Positions 1-11,100 of a stretch of 64,000 nt of DNA are shown piece after piece. The DNA is from Rhynchopus sp. YZ270_cl-10. Lineage: Eukaryota > Euglenozoa > Diplonemea > Diplonemida > Diplonemidae. Location of the stretch: assembly GCA_964035575.1 (NCBI GenBank), contig OZ037919.1:124001-188000 (forward strand), in the 5' to 3' direction. Below the pieces are notes generated by a model. The model was not told where the DNA came from. It searched no databases and saw only the letters and a list, made by a program, of their open reading frames with translations. Within the stretch, counting starts at the first letter, position 1. Every line of letters begins with the position of its first letter. A program made the translations under genes and the position numbers.

Positions 1-1400
1 GTGGGAGGTTACAGGGGCGCGGTACCCACTGGCGCCTCCCCGCAAGGTGTTGATAGCGACAGGTTGTTTCAGTTTGCAATTGCGTAAAAAAAATATTTTA
101 TAAAAACATTTTTTTTTTAAAAATTAAAATTTGAGTTATTAAAGTTTTGTTTTGTTACAAATTGTAGAAGTGTGTGTCACTACCCGTGGGGGGGAAGTTT
201 GGGGCTACTGCGGTTGACATAGTGTCCCATAAGAGTGTGCTGTTGTTTTCGCTAGTAGCGTACCTGGTGGAGCATGCAAGGTGGCCTAGTAGACTCCTAC
301 GCAGCTTCACCGGCACGTGTGTATTGTGTAAAGGGGGAAGGGTGAGGTGGGGGTATTAAATAGGGGAGTTGGGGAATTTGGGATTTTGGTGGGCGGGAAG
401 AACGTCCGTATGGTAAGACGCGCCGCACGCCTCTTTGGGCACATGTAGTGTTTGTGTGTGCATGTGCTTGCATGTTTAGTCATAAGGGGGGTTTTGATGG
501 TTGTGTTGGTAGCTCGCATCGGGGGTGTCGCTACGCACCCTTTCACCTAACAGTAATTGCTGCCGTAAAAGAAAAATAAATGATAAATGAAAAAGAGGAG
601 GTTACCAGAGCGCGGTAGACACTGGCGCCTCCCCTCGAGGTGTTTGGTTGCGACAGAAAAGGTTACATTTTGCATTTTAAAAGTTTCAAAAGAGGATAAG
701 GTGTGAGCAGTTAAAGTAAAAGTGTGGGTCACTACCCTTTGAAGGGGAACAATGGGGTAACTGCAGCGCGGTAGTCGCTGGTGACCCTCAAGATTGTGTT
801 GTTGTTTTGACAGGCAGCGTAATCGGTGGAAAATGCAAGGTGGCCGGGTAGACCCCTAAGCAGCTTCACCGGCACGTGCGTATTGTGTAAAGGGGGAAGG
901 GTGTGTTGGCAGTATTAAATAGGGGGGAATTGGGGCACGGGAAGAGCATTCGTAGGGTAGATGTGTGGTACACCTCCGTCCGCACATGTATAGTTTGCTT
1001 TAATTGATTAATGTACAGTCAGATGCTCCTAATCTACTTGTGTTTAACGACTGTTGACCTCCAAAAGAGCGGTAAATACATTGTGCTGTGGTACAGAGAG
1101 TGTAGGGAGTGGCGGCATAAAAAGGGGATAACTAGGTGCATAAAGAAGCGTCCGCTGGGTAAAATGTGGAGTACGCCTCTCTGGGCGTACTTCGAGTGCG
1201 GAGGGACCTGGGGCTTCAATAGCGAGAGAGAATTATGCATCAGGGATTTCTACGGTGTGAGAAGTGTGGTAGAGATGTGGAAAAATGGGTAGGGGGAACG
1301 CTGAATGAGCGAACGAAAGGCTTTTGATTGGGTAACATGTGGGGAAAGACAGCAGAAAAGCAACAAAATACCCGTTGTAAATAGGGGGACATGAATAACA
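1..1400. repeat. Degenerate tandem copies of a ~0.5-kb sequence
   Basis: Two clear copies lie at about 1-555 and 595-1010. Both carry the same ordered landmarks: a GGAGGTTAC...CACTGGCGCCTCCCC block, a GTCACTACCC block, GCAGCTTCACCGGCACGTG, GTGTAAAGGGGGAAGGGTG, and TATTAAATAGGGG followed by a TACRCCTC...GCACATGTA block. A third, more decayed copy appears at about 1040-1400 (TACGCCTCTCTGGGCGTAC, then GTAAATAGGGGG). I see no gene. The short open frames here do not agree between copies. It may be a satellite unit or the 3' flank of the LINE that ends at 1507. Confidence 0.6.
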
Positions 1401-1506
1401 CGCTTGTTGTCAGGGGCTAGCAGCGCGACGTAAGTCGTACTGCAGCCTATGACACAAGATTAAACACAGAACATAATAATATTAATCAACAACAACTCAG
1501 TCACGA

Positions 1507-4500
1507 CTAACTACCGTTACGGAGGTACTCCTCAAGCGGGCCAGGCAGGAAACTCTCGCTGACGAGGTACTTCAGGGCGGTCGCCGGCTCTCGCATGAGG
1601 AGGGTATGGAGGTCCGGGAGGCTTTCGCTACACGTTTGTCGGCAGGAGAAGAACAGGTGCTTCAGGGTGCAGGGCTTGTCGCATCGCAGGCATGTGGCAG
1701 TGTTCGACGAGGTGCGGAAGTCGAACGTTAGCTGGTTGCTGCCAGCTCGGAGGCTGCGGATGGTGGTTTCCCCCCTGCGGGTGAGGTCCGTGCAGTGGAC
1801 GGGAGGTTGCAGCACCGCTACGTCCGCTCCGGCCTTCCTGGCGTACACCGTGTTCGTGCCGGGCTGCTCGACGGAAGGGGTGTTCGCCAGGTGACGTCTC
1901 GCACATGATCTGGCGGCAGAGAAGGACAGGCCAGGGCTCTGCACCATCTTGGTGCCTTCTGCGGCCGCAGCGTCAGCAGCATCATTGCCCAGGACCTGCA
2001 CATGCGAGGGGACGTAGTGCAGTATTAGGTTTATGTTGTTGCCGGCAAGCCGGTGTAGTCCTTTCCAGAGTTTGTGTTCGAAGTCCTCTCTGGCCTTCTT
2101 GGGACCGCTCTCTAGCGCACGCAGGGACGATTGCGAGTCTGTGAGGATGGCGCAGGTGGCCCCAGGGGTTGCTTTGTCAAAGAGAAGGTCAATGGAGTGG
2201 CCTATGGCGATCATTTCGGCTTGAAAGCTGCTTGCGCCGGTGCCGGCCCCGTAGGAGAAGGAGCAGTTGGGTTCTCGCATCTCGGGGAGCTTGTACAGCA
2301 CTACCCCAGCACCCCCGCTTTTGCCCTGGACAGAGCCGTCGGTGTAGGCGTGCCATTCGCAGGGGGGAAGGCGTTGGAGGGCCTCCTCTGTGAGGAGCAG
2401 GAATTTTTCGTCATCTGGCTCAGGGTCGGAGCGGCGTATCCCAGGTATCGTGGCGGTGATACTTAGGCGGGGCAGTACGTCACTCCAATACCACGGGTCT
2501 ACAGGCAGGTGACGCTGCATATCTGCCATATGCACCCCAGGTCTGCGGAACTCCTTGTGTGCCTCGGAGGAGAGTCGCTGGGCGGCGGAGAGCCAGTTGT
2601 TGAGCGTGAGGGAGGCGGAGGTGTAGCCGCAGGCCGCTTTCCCTGGCGTGTCGGTGTGACGCCGAAACAACTCGAACGCAGTTACGGCGTCCAATCGCAT
2701 CAGGTCCACTATCGGGGTCAGGCGTGCCTCCCACAGCAATTTGGCGCGAGACGTAGGCAAAGGACATCCGGTGATGATACGCGCCGCGGCGTTGTGTTCG
2801 GCCTCCAGCTTGTCCATCAGGTGTGTTGACAGCTGTGGACCGTATATGCCAAGAGCATAGCGGATCAGGGGAAGTACGTATGTGAGATAGGTGGTGCGGA
2901 GGGTGTGTGTGTTAGCTCCCCACGTGGTTCCAGACAACATCTTCATCAGACCGAGCCTTTTTTGCACCCTGGTGATGACTGCGGTGGTGTGTGCCTCCAT
3001 CGTCAAGGACGGATCCAGCGTCAATCCCAGGTATTTGGGTGTGGCGGAGTAGGGCACCCGAATACCGTTCCTCAGCCAAAGTTCTGTGTCGGCCGCTAAC
3101 GGGTACTTGTTGAGGACGTTTCTTGTGCCGAAGAAGGTGAAGACGGTCTTTGTGCTGGAGAGGCGCATTCCGAGTGGCTCCATCGCCGCTGTGACACGGT
3201 TGATGACCGCTTGCGCCAATTCTTGCACTTCCCCTAATGTTTCCCCTTGCACGGTGACTGCCATGTCGTCGGCGAAGAATGTGGGATATGTTGCACTGAG
3301 GTCGTCGAGCGCTTCCGCAACTTCGTCCATAGCAGCGAGGAAAAGGAGGGGTGACAGTACTGTACCCTGCGGTACTCCAGCTCTCATCACGTACTGCGCA
3401 CTCTTTGCTCCATCCACTGAAACACAGGCGGAGCGGTCACTGGTGAAGGCTTCAATCCAGTTGAGGTAGCGTGGTGGCAGGTGCTGCTTGTGCTTCAGCG
3501 CCTGGAGTATGCGCTTGCGAGACACAGTGTCGAACGCCTTTTCTACGTCGAAGAAGAGTGCGATGGTGGGGCGGTTCTTCCCCGCATTCACCCGCTGCAT
3601 GAGCGCCGCGAGCTGGTCTATCGTGGAGAGACGACGGCGGAAACCTGCTTGTGTGCGGTGTGGGCCCCTGTACTGCGGCAGGTCCGGACTGTCTTGCATC
3701 TGGGTGATGCGGCACTTGACCATCTTCTCCAAGAGTTTGCAGACGTTGCTCGTAAGAGAGATGGGGCGGTACGACGCGGGGATGCTGGCGTCCTTCCCGT
3801 TCTTAGCGATGGGCACGATGTTGCTCTGCAGCCACGATGTAGGGAGTTCACCTTTGCACCAGGATAAGTTGAGGACGTGGAGTAAGGCGTCTCGTCCTTT
3901 GGGCCCAAGATGCAGCAAGAGCTCGTTGTGCATCTCGTCCAGCCCAGGTGCTTTGCCCAGCTTCAGCGAGCTCATCGCGTAATCGAGCTCCGGCAAGGTG
4001 AAGGGAGCTTCGCTTGCCGCTCCGGTGTAGCCCGCGCTCTGTGTGTTGTTGCGCCTAGCAGTACGCTGCGGGTTGGCGAGAGAAGGGGGCGTGCCGTCTC
4101 CACTCACTGCGGCGAAGTAGCGGGCCAGGGTGTTCGCTTTTTCCTGCGGTGTGTTCGTCAGAGGGCCCTCCGGGGTAGCGACTGCTTTGGTGATGGGTTT
4201 CACCCGGTCACCACTGAGCTCCTTCAACCTCCGGAAAGTGCTGCTGAGAGGTGGTGGTGTGGCGGCGTTGCAGCTACGCACCCATGCCTGCTGCTTCGCA
4301 TCCATGATGGCACAGGAGGTGGCGACCTTCAGCTCTTTCAGCTTTTCGGCTTGGACGTCGCGTTCCGTCTCTTCCGCGGAGAGAAGTAGTTCCGTCACTG
4401 CGTTGCGTTCTTGCAGCAATTCATGGACCTGAGGAGTGAACCACGACTTCCTGACCCTTGGTGTGGAGGTGTGGTGGGAGAGTGGGATGTGTTTTTCTGC

Positions 4501-5117
4501 GATGTTTTTGCACAATCCCGTGAACCTGTTCACCGCATCTACACCACCCCAGTTGTGGGCCTTGGGGGCGTAACGCTCCAGCTCTGCCGTGTACGCCTCC
4601 CAATCCGCACGTGACCAGCACCATCTCAGCAGGTGTTCGGGCACTGTCGCGTCTTCGTCGCCTCCGTTCACTTCCTCCCCTTCCGTCGGTGGTTGCACTG
4701 TGACTAGGATGGGGAGGTGGTCGGAGCCTCGTGCGCAAAGTGTGGTCCATGTGGCTTCTACGTTCCTGTGTACCAAGGTGATGTCCGGTGAGGAGAAGAC
4801 TGTTCCGGAGAAGCGCGTGACTGTGTTGGGGCAGTTGAGCACCTGCATGGCGTTGCGCAGCGACCACTGGTGTAGCTGTGACCCTTTGGCATCTGGCTTC
4901 GCTTGGAGGTCCCACGCAGGGTGGTGGACGTTGAAGTCACCGAGGATGATGGAGTCTTCGTCGGAGGGGAGGTCATCTGCAGAGAAGTCGTCCACACGCA
5001 GGTCATCAGCGCTGCTGCCTACACCTCCAGGTCGGTACAGGTTCGTCACCGTGTACTCCCGATGCTCCGTCGTCACCCTCACGTCAAGACGCTCCGTCAC
5101 ACTTGGCTCCCCGCTGC
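1507..5117 (-). mobile_element. I/ingi-like LINE, 5'-truncated
   Basis: A non-LTR retrotransposon body that reads leftwards. Its coding region is open throughout, so the copy should be young. The 5' part, including the first portion of the endonuclease, is replaced by the 38-bp satellite at about 5117. No poly-A tail (poly-T on the + strand) is obvious just below 1507, so the 3' end is not defined. The combination of EN, RT, RNase H and a C-terminal zinc knuckle fits the I/ingi-like group of LINEs, which includes trypanosomatid ingi and L1Tc. Confidence 0.8.
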
Positions 5118-5130
5118 GAAACGCGACCAA
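1507..5130 (-). CDS. LINE polyprotein: endonuclease (partial)-RT-RNase H-zinc knuckle
   Basis: About 1200 codons without a stop. In order: the C-terminal half of an AP-like endonuclease (ILGDFNVHHPAWD, SSPDITLV and GSDHLPI motifs); a reverse transcriptase (GKAPGLDEMHNELL, SYRPISLTSNVCKLLEK, FFDVEKAFDTVSR, GVPQGTVLSPLLF and the catalytic FFADD); RNase H (AYTDGSVQGKSGGAGV, a Glu in FQAEM, LTDSQSSLRAL, and VPSHVQVLGNDAAD); and a terminal C-x2-C-x8-H-x4-C knuckle. The N-terminal endonuclease motifs with the catalytic Glu are missing. The apparent start at 5130 is a TTG within satellite sequence and is not a natural start. It would nick DNA and copy the element RNA by target-primed reverse transcription if complete; this copy probably cannot nick by itself. 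Confidence 0.85.
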   Translation of the reverse strand: MVAFRSGEPSVTERLDVRVTTEHREYTVTNLYRPGGVGSSADDLRVDDFSADDLPSDEDSIILGDFNVHHPAWDLQAKPDAKGSQLHQWSLRNAMQVLNCPNTVTRFSGTVFSSPDITLVHRNVEATWTTLCARGSDHLPILVTVQPPTEGEEVNGGDEDATVPEHLLRWCWSRADWEAYTAELERYAPKAHNWGGVDAVNRFTGLCKNIAEKHIPLSHHTSTPRVRKSWFTPQVHELLQERNAVTELLLSAEETERDVQAEKLKELKVATSCAIMDAKQQAWVRSCNAATPPPLSSTFRRLKELSGDRVKPITKAVATPEGPLTNTPQEKANTLARYFAAVSGDGTPPSLANPQRTARRNNTQSAGYTGAASEAPFTLPELDYAMSSLKLGKAPGLDEMHNELLLHLGPKGRDALLHVLNLSWCKGELPTSWLQSNIVPIAKNGKDASIPASYRPISLTSNVCKLLEKMVKCRITQMQDSPDLPQYRGPHRTQAGFRRRLSTIDQLAALMQRVNAGKNRPTIALFFDVEKAFDTVSRKRILQALKHKQHLPPRYLNWIEAFTSDRSACVSVDGAKSAQYVMRAGVPQGTVLSPLLFLAAMDEVAEALDDLSATYPTFFADDMAVTVQGETLGEVQELAQAVINRVTAAMEPLGMRLSSTKTVFTFFGTRNVLNKYPLAADTELWLRNGIRVPYSATPKYLGLTLDPSLTMEAHTTAVITRVQKRLGLMKMLSGTTWGANTHTLRTTYLTYVLPLIRYALGIYGPQLSTHLMDKLEAEHNAAARIITGCPLPTSRAKLLWEARLTPIVDLMRLDAVTAFELFRRHTDTPGKAACGYTSASLTLNNWLSAAQRLSSEAHKEFRRPGVHMADMQRHLPVDPWYWSDVLPRLSITATIPGIRRSDPEPDDEKFLLLTEEALQRLPPCEWHAYTDGSVQGKSGGAGVVLYKLPEMREPNCSFSYGAGTGASSFQAEMIAIGHSIDLLFDKATPGATCAILTDSQSSLRALESGPKKAREDFEHKLWKGLHRLAGNNINLILHYVPSHVQVLGNDAADAAAAEGTKMVQSPGLSFSAARSCARRHLANTPSVEQPGTNTVYARKAGADVAVLQPPVHCTDLTRRGETTIRSLRAGSNQLTFDFRTSSNTATCLRCDKPCTLKHLFFSCRQTCSESLPDLHTLLMREPATALKYLVSESFLPGPLEEYLRNGS

Positions 5131-8100
5131 AACAATGCGAAGAAAACAGCGCGTTGAAACGCGACCAAAACAACGCTAAGAAAACAGCGCGTTGAAACCC
5201 GTCCCAAACAACGCGACCAAAACAACGCTAAGAAAACAGCGCGTTGAAACGCGACCGAAACAACGCGAAGAAAACAGCGCGTTGAAACGCGACCAAAACA
5301 ACGCGAAGAAAACAGCGCGTTGAAACGCGACCAAAACAACGCTAAGAAAACAGCGCGTTGAAACGCGACCAAAACAACGCTAAGAAAACAACGCGTTGAA
5401 ACCCGTCCCAAACAACGCGACCAAAACAACGCTAAGAAAACAGCGCGTTGAAACGCGACCGAAACAACGCGAAGAAAACAGCGCGTTGAAACGCGACCAA
5501 AACAACGCGACGAAAGCAGCGCGTTGAAACCCGTCCCAAACAACGCGACCAAAACAACGCTAAGAAAACAGCGCGTTGAAACGCGACCGAAACAACGCAA
5601 CGAAAACAGCGCGTTGAAACCCGTCCCAAACAACGCGACCAAAACAACGCTAAGAAAACAGCGCGTTGAAACGCGACCGAAACAACGCGAAGAAAACAGC
5701 GCGTTGAAACGCGACCAAAACAACGCGACGAAAGCAGCGCGTTGAAACCCGTCCCAAACAACGCGACCAAAACAACGCTAAGAAAACAGCGCGTTGAAAC
5801 GCGACCGAAACAACGCGAAGAAAACAGCGCGTTGAAACGCGACCAAAACAACGCGACGAAAGCAGCGCGTTGAAACGCGACCAAAACAACGCGAAGAAAA
5901 CAGCGCGTTGAAACGCGACCAAAACAACGCTAAGAAAACAGCGCGTTGAAACGCGACCAAAACAACGCTAAGAAAACAGCGCGTTGAAACGCGACCAAAA
6001 CAACGCGAAGAAAACAGCGCGTTGAAACGCGACCAAAACAACGCTAAGAAAACAGCGCGTTGAAACGCGACCGAAACAACGCGAAGAAAACAGCGCGTTG
6101 AAACGCGACCAAAACAACGCGAAGAAAACAGCGCGTTGAAACGCGACCAAAACAACGCGAAGAAAACAGCGCGTTGAAACGAGACCAAAACAACGCGACG
6201 AAAACAGCGCGTTGAAACGCGACCAAAACAACGCTAAGAAAACAGCGCGTTGACACGCGACCAAAACAACGCGACGAAAGCAGCGCGTTGAAACGCGACC
6301 AAAACAACGCGAAGAAAACAGCGCGTTGAAACGCGACCAAAACAACGCTAAGAAAACAGCGCGTTGACACGCGACCAAAACAACGCGACGAAAGCAGCGC
6401 GTTGAAACGCGACCAAAACAACGCTAAGAAAACAGCGCGTTGACACGCGACCAAAACAACGCTAAGAAAACAGCGCGTTGAAACGCGACCAAAACAACGC
6501 GAAGAAAACAGCGCGTTGAAACGCGACCAAAACAACGCGACGAAAACAGCGCGTTGAAACGCGACCAAAACAACGCTAAGAAAACAGCGCGTTGAAACGC
6601 GACCAAAACAACGCTAAGAAAACAGCGCGTTGAAACCCGTCCCAAACAACGCGAACAAAACAACGCTAAGAAAACAGCGCGTTGAAACGCGACCAAAACA
6701 ACGCGACGAAAGCAGCGCGTTGAAACGCGACCAAAACAACGCTAAGAAAACAGCGCGTTGAAACGCGACCAAAACAACGCGACGAAAACAGCGTGTCGAA
6801 ACGCGACCAAAACAACGCTAAGAAAACAGCGCGTTGAAACGCCATCGAAACAACGCTAAGAAAACAGCGCGTTGAAACCCGTCCCAAACAACGCGAACAA
6901 AACAACGCTAAGAAAACAGCGCGTTGAAACGCGACCAAAACAACGCTAAGAAAACAGCGCGTTGAAACGCGACCAAAACAACGCGACGAAAGCAGCGCGT
7001 TGAAACGCGACCAAAACAACGCTAAGAAAACAGCGCGTTGAAACGCGACCAAAACAACGCGACGAAAACAGCGTGTCGAAACGCGACCAAAACAACGCTA
7101 AGAAAACAGCGCGTTGAAACGCGACCAAAACAACGCGACGAAAGCAGCGCGTTGAAACGCGACCAAAACAACGCTAAGAAAACAGCGCGTTGAAACGCGA
7201 CCAAAACAACGCTAAGAAAGCAGCGCGTTGAAACGCGACCAAAACAACGCGACGAAAACAGCGTGTCGAAACGCGACCAAAACAACGCTAAGAAAACAGC
7301 GCGTTGAAACGCGACCAAAACAACGCTAAGAAAGCAGCGCGTTGAAACGCGACCAAAACAACGCGACGAAAGCAGCGCGTTGAAACGCGACCAAAACAAC
7401 GCTAAGAAAACAGCGCGTTGAAACGCGACCAAAACAACGCTAAGAAAGCAGCGCGTTGAAACGCGACCAAAACAACGCGAAGAAAACAGCGCGTTGAAAC
7501 GCGACCAAAACAACGCTAAGAAAACAGCGCGTTGAAACGCGACCAAAACAACGCGAAGAAAACAGCGCGTTGAAACGCGACCAAAACAACGCGAAGAAAA
7601 CAGCGCGTTGAAACGCGACCAAAACAACGCGACGAAAACAGCGCGTTGAAACGCGACCAAAACAACGCGAAGAAAACAGCGCGTTGAAACGCGACCAAAA
7701 CAACGCGACGAAAACAGCGCGTTGAAACGCGACCAAAACAACGCGAAGAAAACAGCGCGTTGAAACGCGACCAAAACAACGCGAAGAAAACAGCGCGTTG
7801 AAACGCGACCAAAACAACGCGAAGAAAACAGCGCGTTGAAACGCGACCAAAACAACGCGACGAAAGCAGCGCGTTGAAACGCGACCAAAACAACGCGAAG
7901 AAAACAGCGCGTTGAAACGCGACCAAAACAACGCTAAGAAAACAGCGCGTTGACACGCGACCAAAACAACGCTAAGAAAACAGCGCGTTGAAACGCGACC
8001 AAAACAACGCGAAGAAAACAGCGCGTTGAAACGCGACCAAAACAACGCGACGAAAACAGCGCGTTGAAACGCGACCAAAACAACGCTAAGAAAACAGCGC

Positions 8101-11100
8101 GTTGAAACGCGACCAAAACAACGCTAAGAAAACAGCGCGTTGAAACCCGTCCCAAACAACGCGAACAAAACAACGCTAAGAAAACAGCGCGTTGAAACGC
8201 GACCAAAACAACGCGACGAAAGCAGCGCGTTGAAACGCGACCAAAACAACGCTAAGAAAACAGCGCGTTGAAACGCGACCAAAACAACGCGACGAAAACA
8301 GCGTGTCGAAACGCGACCAAAACAACGCTAAGAAAACAGCGCGTTGAAACGCGACCAAAACAACGCGACGAAAGCAGCGCGTTGAAACGCGACCAAAACA
8401 ACGCTAAGAAAACAGCGCGTTGAAACGCGACCAAAACAACGCTAAGAAAGCAGCGCGTTGAAACGCGACCAAAACAACGCGACGAAAGCAGCGCGTTGAA
8501 ACGCGACCAAAACAACGCTAAGAAAACAGCGCGTTGAAACGCGACCAAAACAACGCTAAGAAAGCAGCGCGTTGAAACGCGACCAAAACAACGCTAAGAA
8601 AACAGCGCGTTGAAACGCGACCAAAACAACGCGACGAAAGCAGCGCGTTGAAACGCGACCAAAACAACGCGACGAAAGCAGCGCGTTGAAACGCGACCAA
8701 AACAACGCTAAGAAAGCAGCGCGTTGAAACGCGACCAAAACAACGCTAAGAAAGCAGCGCGTTGAAACGCGACCAAAACAACGCTAAGAAAGCAGCGCGT
8801 TGAAACCCGTCCCAAACAACGCGACCAAAACAACGCTAAGAAAACAGCGCGTTGAAACGCTACGAAAACAGCGCGTTGAAACCCGTCCCAAACAACGCGA
8901 CCAAAACAACGCTAAGAAAGCAGCGCGTTGAAACGCGACCAAAACAACGCGAAGAAAACAGCGCGTTGAAACGCGACCAAAACAACGCAACGAAAACAGC
9001 GCGTTGAAACGCTACGAAAACAGCGCGTTGAAACCCGTCCCAAACAACGCGACCAAAACATCGCGACGAAAACAGCGCGTTGAAACGCGACCAAAACAAC
9101 GCTAAGAAAACAGCGCGTTGAAACGCGACCAAAACAACGCGACGAAAACAGCGCGTTGAAACGCGACCAAAACAACGCTAAGAAAACAGCGCGTTGAAAC
9201 GCGACCAAAACAACGCTAAGAAAACAGCGCGTTGAAACGCGACCAAAACAACGCGAAGAAAACAGCGCGTTGAAACGCGACCAAAACAACGCGACGAAAG
9301 CAGCGAGTTGAAACGCCACCGAAACAACGCTAAGAAAACAGCGCGTTGAAACGCGACCGAAACAACGCGAAGAAAACAGCGCGTTGAAACGCGACCAAAA
9401 CAACGCGACGAAAGCAGCGCGTTGAAACGCCACCGAAACAACGCTAAGAAAACAGCGCGTTGAAACGCGACCAAAACAACGCGAAGAAAACAGCGCGTTG
9501 AAACGCGACCAAAACAACGCGAAGAAAACAGCGCGTTGAAACGCGACCAAAACAACGCGACGAAAACAGCGTGTCGAAACGCGACCAAAACAACGCTAAG
9601 AAAACAGCGCGTTGAAACGCTACGAAAACAACGCGACGAAAGCAGCGCGTTGAAACGCGACCGAAACAACGCGAAGAAAACAGCGCGTTGAAACGCTACG
9701 AAAACAGCGCGTTGAAACGCGACCGAAACAACGCGAAGAAAACAGCGCGTTAAAACGCTACGAAAACAGCGCGTTGAAACGCGACCAAAACAACGCGACG
9801 AAAACAGCGCGTTGAAACGCTACGAAAACAGCGCGTTGAAACGCGACCGAAACAACGCGAAGAAAACAGCGCGTTGAAACCCGTCCCAAACAACGCGACC
9901 GAAATAACGCGACGAAAGCAGCGCGTTGAAACGCGACCAAAACAACGCGAAGAAAACAGCGCGTTGAAACGCGACCAAAACAACGCTAAGAAAACAGCGC
10001 GTTGAAACTCGACCAAAACAACGCGACCAAAACATCGCGACGAAAACAGCGCGTTGAAACGCGACCGAAACAACGCGACGAAAGCAGCGCGTTGAAACGC
10101 GACCAAAACAACGCTAAGAAAACAGCGCGTTGAAACGCGACCAAAACAACGCTAAGAAAACAGCGCGTTGAAACGCGACCAAAACAACGCGACGAAAGCA
10201 GCGCGTTGAAACGCGACCGAAACAACGCTAAGAAAACAGCGCGTTGAAACGCGACCAAAACAACGCTAAGAAAACAGCGCGTTGAAACGCGACCGAAACA
10301 ACGCGAAGAAAACAGCGCGTTGAAACGCGACCAAAACAACGCTAAGAAAACAGCGCGTTGAAACGCGACCAAAACAACGCTAAGAAAACAGCGCGTTGAA
10401 ACTCGACCAAAACAACGCTAAGAAAACAGCGCGTTGAAACGCGACCAAAACAACGCTAAGAAAACAGCGCGTTGAAACGCGACCAAAACAACGCTAAGAA
10501 AACAGCGCGTTGAAACGCGACCAAAACAACGCTAAGAAAACAGCGCGTTGAAACGCGACCAAAACAACGCTAAGAAAACAGCGCGTTGAAACGCGACCAA
10601 AACAACGCTAAGAAAACAGCGCGTTGAAACGCGACCAAAACAACGCGAAGAAAACAGCGCGTTGAAACGAGACCAAAACAACGCGACGAAAGCAGCGCGT
10701 TGAAACGCCATCGAAACAACGCTAAGAAAACAGCGCGTTGAAACGCGACCGAAACAACGCGAAGAAAACAGCGCGTTGAAACGCGACCAAAACAACGCGA
10801 AGAAAACAGCGCGTTGAAACGCGACCAAAACAACGCGACGAAAGCAGCGCGTTGAAACGCGACCGAAACAACGCTAAGAAAACAGCGCGTTGAAACGCGA
10901 CCGAAACAACGCGAAGAAAACAGCGCGTTGAAACCCGTCCCAAACAACGCGACCAAAACATCGCGACGAAAACAGCGCGTTGAAACGCGACCGAAACAAC
11001 GCTAAGAAAACAGCGCGTTGAAACGCTACGAAAACAGCGCGTTGAAACCCGTCCCAAACAACGCGACCAAAACAACGCTAAGAAAACAGCGCGTTGAAAC

